Positions 1-4,474 of a stretch of 5,188 nt of DNA are shown here, piece by piece. The notes beneath the pieces are model-generated. The model made no database searches. It was not told where the DNA came from and saw only the letters and a program-made list of their open reading frames with translations. The translations under genes and the position numbers were made by a program. Every line of letters starts with the position of its first letter. Position 1 is the first letter of the stretch. This DNA comes from a bacterium (lineage in GTDB: Bacteria > Krumholzibacteriota > Krumholzibacteriia > Krumholzibacteriales > Krumholzibacteriaceae): positions 1,595 through 6,782 of the forward strand of contig JAFNGP010000321.1 of NCBI GenBank assembly GCA_017885175.1, written 5' to 3'.

Positions 1-1094
1 ACGGCGATATCGATGATGATGTTGAGCTGGATCTCCTTCGTCGCCTCTTCCTTCGAAAGACGCACGGGAACGCGGATCACCTTTTCCTCGACCACTTCGA
101 GGCGCGGCCGCGGCACCGGTTTCGGGAGCTCGACGGCGTCCTGCACCGCGATCTTCGCTTTGAGCTTCTCGACGGAATCGGAAACGATCTCCCCCGGCTT
201 CATTCGATTCGCCGGAGCTTCCTTCTCCTGCGCTTCCTCGCCGTTCAGATCGACGAGATGGCCGTAATCCTCGTATCCCTCGCGCGTCGCGCCGAGATCG
301 ACCCCCTGGGGACGGTCCTTGTCATTGAGGACGTTATCTACGAACTCAGAGACAGACTTGGGCTCCTCTTCTCTCTTCTCCGCGCTGCTTCTATAGTCGC
401 TCTCATCTGTCTCTGAGTCGCTGTTCCGTGAACCTTTCGCGACGACTTCGATATTGAGGTGCTCGTGCTTGCGCGGTTCCCGAACCTCGCGCTTCCGGTC
501 CGGATCCTTCAGCTCTTCCTGCATGTTCCTGAAAACGAGCTTCGCGATGCCCGCGAACGTCTCGTATACGCCCCCCCCCTTGCTCGCGACCGCCTCGAAG
601 CCCGGAACAGCGTCGGGGTTGAGATCCTTTTCCATGATCTCGCGCTCGAGACGATTCGGAAGATCCCGCTTGTTGTACTGGATCACCCACGGGATCGTTT
701 TCAGGGTCAATCCGAGGTCGTTCAGGTTGTCTTCGAGATTCTGGATGGCTTCCCTGTTCTCCTGCATGCGATCGGGGGCGGAGTCCGCGACGAACACGAC
801 GGCGTCCACGCCCTTCAGAACGAGCTTGCGCGTCGCGTTGTAATAGACCTGGCCGGGCACCGTGTACAGAAGGAAGCGCACCTTCATTCCGTTTATCTCG
901 CCGATATCGATCGGCAGAAAATCGAAAAAGAGGGTTCGATCGGTCCGCGTTTTCATCGAGACCATCTTGCCCTTGTTCTCGCGCGGGAGCTTCGAATAGA
1001 TGAACTCGAGGTTCGTCGTCTTGCCGCTCAGACCGGGGCCGTAATAGACGATCTTCGCGTTTATCTCTCCGCCAGCATAATTGAAGACTGCCAT
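1..1094 (-). CDS. mglA: MglA-family small GTPase with long C-terminal extension (3' end outside window)
   Basis: Known of the family: MglA is a Ras-like cytoplasmic GTPase that marks the leading cell pole in gliding and type IV pilus motility, with MglB as its GTPase-activating partner. Seen here: 364 complete codons are open to the window edge. A P-loop GPGLSGKT lies at residues 19-26, the MglA-type switch II TVPGQ at 78-82 followed by an RKLVLKGVDAVVFVAD block (89-104), NKRD at 141-144, and SKGGGV at 171-176 where the G5 loop is expected. The GTPase domain ends near residue 195, the full length of ordinary MglA. A charged linker (about 195-300) follows, then a segment of probable beta strands (about 335-364) that runs out of the window. 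The ATG at 1094 is chosen because the family N-terminus (FNYAGGEINAKIVYYGPG) begins right after it and a GGAGG lies 3 bases upstream. No MglB/roadblock gene is visible. The GTPase assignment is very secure; a motility or polarity role is inferred, and the tail's function is unknown. Confidence 0.93.
   Translation of the reverse strand, partial: MAVFNYAGGEINAKIVYYGPGLSGKTTNLEFIYSKLPRENKGKMVSMKTRTDRTLFFDFLPIDIGEINGMKVRFLLYTVPGQVYYNATRKLVLKGVDAVVFVADSAPDRMQENREAIQNLEDNLNDLGLTLKTIPWVIQYNKRDLPNRLEREIMEKDLNPDAVPGFEAVASKGGGVYETFAGIAKLVFRNMQEELKDPDRKREVREPRKHEHLNIEVVAKGSRNSDSETDESDYRSSAEKREEEPKSVSEFVDNVLNDKDRPQGVDLGATREGYEDYGHLVDLNGEEAQEKEAPANRMKPGEIVSDSVEKLKAKIAVQDAVELPKPVPRPRLEVVEEKVIRVPVRLSKEEATKEIQLNIIIDIA
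344..418. repeat. 75-bp in-frame segment with perfect 13-bp terminal inverted repeats, inside the mglA tail
   Basis: The left arm at 344-356 (ACTCAGAGACAGA) is the exact reverse complement of 406-418, with 49 bases between. The unit is 75 bp, exactly 25 codons, and covers about residues 226-251 of the GTPase linker without breaking the frame. Codons inside (TCA, ACA, AGA, TCT) differ from the TCG, ACG and CGC choices of the rest of the gene. No clear target-site duplication flanks it. It may be a small palindromic element that inserted in frame, or simply a hairpin in the messenger RNA. The repeat itself is certain; its origin is inference. Confidence 0.6.
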
Positions 1095-1103
1095 ACCCCT
1101 CCC
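1095..1103 (-). promoter_or_regulatory. Purine-rich ribosome binding site of the mglA-like gene
   Basis: On the minus strand the bases before the ATG at 1094 read GGGAGGGGT. The GGAGG core (1102-1098) lies only 3 bases from the start codon, closer than usual, although the longer purine run allows other registers with the 16S RNA. It fixes the start of the GTPase gene. GGGGU (1099-1095) can also pair with ACCCC (1122-1118) in the leader just upstream. Confidence 0.7.
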
Positions 1104-1114
1104 TTTCAATTTAC

Positions 1115-1239
1115 GCCGGGGTGGGAATGCTGCTCACTCGCTGCTACAAGCACAGAAGCGGACATCCGGGAGCAGAATTCACGTTGCTCAAGCTGGGGTG
1201 CTCAAACTTGCTTTGATTTAACAAAGTACCCACCCCGGC
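1115..1239 (-). promoter_or_regulatory. Potential structured 5' leader of the mglA-like mRNA, closed by an 11-bp stem
   Basis: Bases 1115-1125 (GCCGGGGTGGG) and 1229-1239 (CCCACCCCGGC) are perfect reverse complements enclosing about 103 bases. Inside lie a small hairpin (CTTTG 1211-1215 with CAAAG 1222-1226) and a 5-bp stem (1170-1174 with 1185-1189). In RNA this would be a closed multi-arm domain ending about 20 bases before the mglA start. The 3' arm of the closing stem, read on the minus strand, contains ACCCC that can instead pair with GGGGU over the ribosome binding site, so the two pairings exclude each other. I do not recognise a known riboswitch class. The inverted repeat is seen; a regulatory role is inference. 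Confidence 0.4.
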
Positions 1240-1297
1240 AATGAAAACGACCGCAAGTACCATGCCACCGTCAAGAATCGGTTACGTTTTTTAACTT

Positions 1298-1327
1298 ATT
1301 ATATTATAATAAATTGCGCGGCTTCAC
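1298..1327 (-). promoter_or_regulatory. Candidate promoter of the mglA-like gene (AT-rich -10)
   Basis: This is part of the most AT-rich patch in the window (about 1285-1315). On the minus strand two overlapping consensus TATAAT hexamers occur, at 1308-1303 and 1303-1298. The second has a weak GTGAAG at 1327-1322 as a -35 at 18-base spacing. Transcription would start near 1290 and carry the structured leader as an untranslated region of roughly 200 bases. The -10 match is exact and the -35 is poor, so the location is plausible but the exact promoter is uncertain. Confidence 0.4.
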
Positions 1328-1343
1328 GCCGCATGGAAGACAC

Positions 1344-1382
1344 AAGAAGAAAGGCCCTCTCCGGTATTGAGAGAGGGCCTTT
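1344..1382 (-). terminator. Intrinsic terminator after the lipoprotein gene
   Basis: A perfect 12-bp stem (1350-1361 with 1371-1382, GAGAGGGCCTTT type) has a 9-base loop. Read on the minus strand it is followed by a T-rich run (TTTCTTCTT). It begins about 60 bases after the lipoprotein stop codon. The plus-strand side lacks a comparable T-run, so it is assigned to the minus strand. It separates the lipoprotein transcript from the mglA-like gene. Confidence 0.8.
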
Positions 1383-1440
1383 GAAATCTGCAATGCATGA
1401 GCGTCGGGATCGGGTTTTCACGGCTCTCGACGGATGGGCC

Positions 1441-1794
1441 TCACCGGTTCACGGGACATCCCCCGGTGCTGCAATCGAGGTCGAGATACGTGATCTGGCC
1501 GTCGGCGACGCTGAAGTTCTGCGTCCAGCAGAAGGTCGAGTCCCCTGCGACCACGACGATGTTGCCCTTCACGTAGAGAGCGTGGCTGCCCGCCGCGACG
1601 TCGATGAACCACGCGCGCTCGCTCGAGAACGGTCCGACATACTGGTTATCGATGAATACCTGGGCGTTGAACGTAAGGCAATTCATGAAGCCGAGCTCCA
1701 GACCGGTCGGATTGACTTCCGACGCTTTCTCGCTGCAGCCGAAGAAAAGGGAAAAAACCAGCGCTATCAATACAAAAGCACCGACCCGGAACAT
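1441..1794 (-). CDS. Small PEGA-like lipoprotein of unknown function
   Basis: The 117-residue product starts with a short signal peptide: Arg at residue 3, then a hydrophobic core at about 4-18 and a lipobox-like LFFGC with Cys20 as the probable lipidation site. The mature part has one small domain. Residues about 45-76 (VFIDNQYVGPFSS, then WFIDVAAGSHALYV) follow the PEGA-type pattern of strand, Asn/Asp-Gly-like turn, strand and a Gly-x-His strand. Four more cysteines (39, 89, 108, 113) could form two disulfides in the periplasm. An AGGAGGT lies 4 bases before the ATG, so the start is secure. It has its own candidate promoter and a strong terminator, hence is probably a single-gene transcript. 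PEGA-like domains occur in envelope proteins; no specific function can be given. Lipoprotein assignment is good, the PEGA label is moderate. Confidence 0.85.
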   Translation of the reverse strand: MFRVGAFVLIALVFSLFFGCSEKASEVNPTGLELGFMNCLTFNAQVFIDNQYVGPFSSERAWFIDVAAGSHALYVKGNIVVVAGDSTFCWTQNFSVADGQITYLDLDCSTGGCPVNR

Positions 1795-1856
1795 CGATAC
1801 CTCCTCTTATATCCCCTGCGATCCCATGCTAAAAAGATGGGCTCTATTCCTGATGG

Positions 1857-1885
1857 AATTTAACAGATGAAGGGCGGCTTCACAA
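1857..1885 (-). promoter_or_regulatory. Candidate promoter of the lipoprotein gene
   Basis: On the minus strand TTGTGA (1885-1880) and TAAATT (1862-1857) are separated by 17 bases, each matching 4 of 6 consensus positions. The site lies in the 113-base gap between two co-oriented genes. Transcription would begin about 55 bases before the lipoprotein ATG. The -35 overlaps the decamer GTGAAGCCGC, which also occurs at the candidate mglA promoter (1327-1318). Confidence 0.35.
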
Positions 1886-1888
1886 TGG

Positions 1889-1908
1889 AAAAATGCGCCG
1901 CGGCGGGC
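1889..1908 (-). terminator. Weak terminator-like GC palindrome plus T run
   Basis: Directly at the stop of the PH/GRAM-like gene, the minus strand reads a short GC-rich self-complementary stretch (1895-1908) followed by A and five T. The stem is only about 4 bp with a bulge, so termination would be inefficient. It is listed because the position and T run fit. Confidence 0.28.
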
Positions 1909-2405
1909 TAGAGCCTTTTGCCGCACCAGGGGCAGAAGTGAAAGACGTTTTCGACCTTCCTGCCGCACGGGCAGTCGAGCATATCCGGGATCTCGCAGTC
2001 CGCGCCCTGCTGAAGAGGATTTCGCTGAAGCTCTTTCAAACGATCGTAGAGCTGTTGCCCTTTCGAGAGCACGAACTCGTACTTGCGGTCCGCGAGAACG
2101 GAGATCTTCGGGTGCAGATCTCCCTTCTCGATGGTCACGCCGGTGATCGCGACGACGTCGATCGAGACGTTCTTGATCCCGAACGACGCATCGAATGGAA
2201 ATACCTGGAAATAGAGACATCTATCGGTGAGCTCGAGCATCCCGCGCGCCGCCATCGGCTTGCTCACGTAATAGATCGCTTTTTGCATGAACAGGGTGGT
2301 TTCATTCGAAAGTTGCAATGCAAATCCCCCTTTGAGACGCCGGTGCCGGAATGAGCCAGAACCGTGCCAGACAATCGACCGCGCAAAGGCATCGCGGTCC
2401 GCCAT
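1908..2405 (-). CDS. PH/GRAM-like domain protein with C-terminal zinc ribbon
   Basis: The 165-residue protein shows no signal peptide or membrane segment, so it is probably cytoplasmic. Residues about 52-125 have the strand pattern of bacterial PH/GRAM-type domains: GMLELTDRCLYF (55-66), an IKNVSIDVVAITGV stretch (77-90), then KISVLADRKYEFVLSKG and a closing helix LYDRLKELQ (119-127). This fold often binds lipid head groups or peptides. The C-terminus is a compact zinc ribbon with Cys145, Cys147, Cys158 and Cys161 (CPCG, then CPWCG). The ATG at 2405 is the chosen start although no good Shine-Dalgarno precedes it. The internal Met40 would remove the first strand expected before the domain. It diverges from the acyltransferase gene across 35 bases. 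The ribbon is clear and the PH/GRAM label is moderate. Membrane association is inference; no partner or substrate can be named. Confidence 0.8.
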   Translation of the reverse strand: MADRDAFARSIVWHGSGSFRHRRLKGGFALQLSNETTLFMQKAIYYVSKPMAARGMLELTDRCLYFQVFPFDASFGIKNVSIDVVAITGVTIEKGDLHPKISVLADRKYEFVLSKGQQLYDRLKELQRNPLQQGADCEIPDMLDCPCGRKVENVFHFCPWCGKRL

Positions 2406-2444
2406 CTCATGGAGCTTGACATCGGCATTCCGGGGACTATATGC
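2406..2444. promoter_or_regulatory. Very short divergent intergenic region with opposed promoter-like motifs
   Basis: Only 35 bases separate the two start codons. On the plus strand a perfect TTGACA (2416-2421) sits 16 bases from TATATG (2438-2443), but that -10 overlaps the acyltransferase ATG at 2441, so transcripts from it would miss the annotated start. On the minus strand TATAGT (2441-2436) could serve as the -10 of the PH/GRAM-like gene, without a recognisable -35. A GGGGA (2432-2436) is the probable ribosome binding site of the acyltransferase. The upstream in-frame TGA at 2417-2419 makes the ATG at 2441 the most upstream possible start. Confidence 0.35.
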
Positions 2445-3301
2445 TCCTCGAAACCGTGGAAGACATTGGAAAGCTAACCTTTAGATTGATTGCAGCTGTG
2501 GCGAACGCGGCTCCCGTCCCCGTGAGGGACGGCGTCGTTGGAGTGTGCGCCGGTATCGACTACGTTCTTTCACGCGCGAAAAGAAGAAACGTCGCGGAGA
2601 ATATCGCGGCGGCGGGGCTCCCCGCGACGCCCGGCAGGGTCTTTCGTATTTTCAAGCTTCATGCGACGAACGTCATCGAGATGTTCGCGTCGAGCGCCTG
2701 GGAGAACGACGCCATCCTCGCGTGGTGCGAGATCGAGGGGCGCGTCGAGCTCGAGCGGGCGCTCGCCGGGGGAAAAGGCGTCATCCTCGTCTCGGCGCAT
2801 ACGGGGAGCTGGGAGCTCGGGGCCCGCTGCCTGCAGGCGCTCGGTTACAGCCTCCACGTGGTCGCCGGGGTCCAGATGAACCGGCTCCTGACGGGCGCGG
2901 TCAGGGAGGCGAAGGAAAAACGGGGCATCGAGGTGATCAGTCCGGACGACTCGTACCGGAAGCTCCTCAAGGCGCTCGCCTCGAACGGCGTCGTCATCCT
3001 TCTCGTCGACGGCAATATCTACACGGGAGGGGTGGATCTTCCCTTCTTCGGAAAGGCGACGCGGCTGCCCGACGGCCCCGCGAGACTATCGCGCACCTCG
3101 GGCGCGCCGGTCCTCGGAGGTTATTGCAGGCGCATGGGAAATAGAAAGCTCACGCTGCACGTCGAGCATATCATAGACGCCGGCGAAATCGAGTCGCTCC
3201 CCGAGCGGGACGCGCTCGCCAGAATATACGGGGCGGTCGAGCGTCTCATCGCTCGGAACGCCGATCAGTGGTGCATGTTCAGGCGCCTCCGGGGAGCGTG
3301 A
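2441..3301 (+). CDS. LpxL/HtrB-fold lipid acyltransferase (PatA-like)
   Basis: The 286-residue protein, near the usual length of about 300, belongs to the lysophospholipid/lipid A acyltransferase superfamily, whose members transfer an acyl chain to a lipid or glycolipid at the inner face of the membrane. Motifs in order: N-terminal amphipathic/hydrophobic segment (about 11-26); RRNVAENI (48-55), typical of LpxL; KLHATNVIEM (72-81); catalytic HX4E as HTGSWE with His120 and Glu125; LVDGN (188-192), then LPFFGKATRLPDGPARLSRTSGAPV (200-224) as the conserved FFG/G-A-L-A-TGA block; and a C-terminal DQWCMFRRL (275-283) equivalent to the family QW-x-RR. It leads the apparent operon with the PimA-like glycosyltransferase 3 bases downstream. 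That partner favours a PatA-like glycolipid acyltransferase over a true lipid A enzyme, but substrate and acyl donor cannot be read from sequence. A later GTG at 2498 is a less likely start. Confidence 0.9.
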   Translation: MLLETVEDIGKLTFRLIAAVANAAPVPVRDGVVGVCAGIDYVLSRAKRRNVAENIAAAGLPATPGRVFRIFKLHATNVIEMFASSAWENDAILAWCEIEGRVELERALAGGKGVILVSAHTGSWELGARCLQALGYSLHVVAGVQMNRLLTGAVREAKEKRGIEVISPDDSYRKLLKALASNGVVILLVDGNIYTGGVDLPFFGKATRLPDGPARLSRTSGAPVLGGYCRRMGNRKLTLHVEHIIDAGEIESLPERDALARIYGAVERLIARNADQWCMFRRLRGA

Positions 3302-3304
3302 ATC

Positions 3305-4474
3305 GTGAAGATCGGCATCGTAACTCAATCGTACTATCCCCGGCCCGGGGGCGTGACGGAGGTGGCCCATTACTCCGCGAGAGAGCTCCGGAAGCTCGGC
3401 CACGACGTCACGATCGTCACGACGCACTATACGGGATCCGAACCCGACGAGCCGGGTGTCATACGGATCGGGCGCAACGTGCTCGTCCCCGTGAACGGCG
3501 CCTGGGTCAATATGACGGTCGGCGCCGGGCTCCGCCGCGGGCTCCGGCGCATCTTCGAGCGCGAGCGCTTCGACGTTCTGCACGCGCACTGCCCGCTCGT
3601 CCCGACCCTGCCCCTCCTGTCGCTCGAGACGGCTCTTCCCTGGCAGAAAGTGGTCGGAACCTTTCACGCCGCCGCCGACCGTAATTTCTTCTACTGGCTT
3701 TTCCGGCGGCCGCTCGAGAAGAGAGCGCGGCGACTCGACCGACGCATGGCCGTCTCGGAGGCGGCCCGGGCTTTCGTGAGCCACTACTTCCCCGGCGATT
3801 ACGAGATCGTTCCGAACGGGATAGATTGCGAGCGCTTCCGGCCCGGCATCGAACCGTTCGAGAAATACCGGGACGGCCGCGTCAACGTGCTCTTCGTCGG
3901 GAGAATGGATCCGCGCAAGGGGGTCCCCTATCTCTGCAAGGCGATGCCGCTCGTCGGACGCGAGCTCGGCGGAAACGTGCGTTTCATGATCGTCGGCGAG
4001 AAAGGGATCCGCACCCGCCTCTGCCCCCGTCCGGCCGACCTCCGGGGCGCGGAGATAGCGTGGATCGGGCGCGTGTCCGCAGAGGATCTGCCGCGCTACT
4101 ACGCGACCGCCGACATATTCTGCTCCCCGGCGACGGGGCGGGAGAGCTTCGGGATCGTGCTCCTCGAAGCGATGGCTTCGGGTGTCGCGATCGTGGCGTC
4201 CGACATCCCCGGCTACCGCACGATTCTGAACCCGGCGCGCGAGGGAATCCTCGTTCCCCCGCGGGATCCCGAGGAGCTTGCGCGGGCGATCGTCTCCCTC
4301 GCGCGCGACGAGGGGCTCCGGCGCGCGCTCGGAGAGGCCGGACGCATGCAGGCTCTTCGGTATGACTGGCCGGTCGTCGTGCGACGCCTCGAATCCGTTT
4401 ATCGCGACGCTCTCGACGACCGGAAAGCCGTGCACGATCCGGAAACGATCCGCCGCTCGCAGGTCCGCCCGTGA
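3305..4474 (+). CDS. GT4 glycosyltransferase, PimA-like
   Basis: The 389-residue GT-B fold retaining glycosyltransferase of family GT4 would move a sugar from a nucleotide donor to a lipid acceptor at the cytoplasmic membrane face. Seen: N-terminal MKIGIVTQSYYPRPGGV with PGGV at 14-17; LHAHCPLVP (92-100); GTFHAA with His121; VPNGID (169-174); FVGRMDPRKG (197-206) with donor-phosphate-binding Arg200 and Lys205; and EX7E as Glu280 and Glu288 in ESFGIVLLEAMASGVAIVASD. The C-terminal YDWPVVVRRLESVY (353-366) closely matches the YDW-V end of mycobacterial PimA as I remember it. PimA mannosylates phosphatidylinositol. The GTG at 3305 has GGGGAG 8 bases upstream and follows the acyltransferase TGA in the same frame. 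The stop overlaps the transporter start by 4 bases, implying translational coupling. GT4 is certain, PimA likeness is good, and acceptor and sugar are unknown. Confidence 0.93.
   Translation: MKIGIVTQSYYPRPGGVTEVAHYSARELRKLGHDVTIVTTHYTGSEPDEPGVIRIGRNVLVPVNGAWVNMTVGAGLRRGLRRIFERERFDVLHAHCPLVPTLPLLSLETALPWQKVVGTFHAAADRNFFYWLFRRPLEKRARRLDRRMAVSEAARAFVSHYFPGDYEIVPNGIDCERFRPGIEPFEKYRDGRVNVLFVGRMDPRKGVPYLCKAMPLVGRELGGNVRFMIVGEKGIRTRLCPRPADLRGAEIAWIGRVSAEDLPRYYATADIFCSPATGRESFGIVLLEAMASGVAIVASDIPGYRTILNPAREGILVPPRDPEELARAIVSLARDEGLRRALGEAGRMQALRYDWPVVVRRLESVYRDALDDRKAVHDPETIRRSQVRP

Noticed and set aside
1115..1239. Inverted repeats of the leader as ends of a miniature transposable element
   Set aside because: The arms are only 11 bp, no target-site duplication is visible, and the position just before the start codon with pairing to the ribosome binding site fits a leader structure better.
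459..1244. A 261-residue open frame on the plus strand opposite the MglA-like gene
   Set aside because: It mirrors a gene with complete GTPase motifs, has no good ribosome binding site, and its product shows no recognisable domain.
1269..1274. TTGACG on the minus strand as a -35 for the mglA-like gene
   Set aside because: At 16-18 bases downstream there is no acceptable -10 (GTCGTT or TCGTTT), so the TATAAT patch at 1298-1308 is preferred.
1318..1332. GCGGC/GCCGC 5-bp hairpin as a second terminator
   Set aside because: The stem is short and it is followed on the minus strand by mixed AT sequence with TATAAT hexamers rather than a T run, so it fits a promoter region better.
1333..1863. A 176-residue open frame on the plus strand across the terminator and lipoprotein
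   Set aside because: It starts before the terminator hairpin and covers the lipoprotein antisense, with no recognisable product. The minus-strand gene has the AGGAGGT, signal peptide and lipobox.
1893..2354. A 153-residue open frame on the plus strand opposite the PH/GRAM-like gene
   Set aside because: The minus-strand frame encodes a clean zinc ribbon and strand pattern; this frame has none and no ribosome binding site.
3086..4435. A 449-residue open frame on the minus strand opposite the glycosyltransferase
   Set aside because: The translation is rich in Arg, Asp, Glu, His and Pro without domain motifs, and it runs opposite a glycosyltransferase with every family motif. It is a high-GC antisense shadow.
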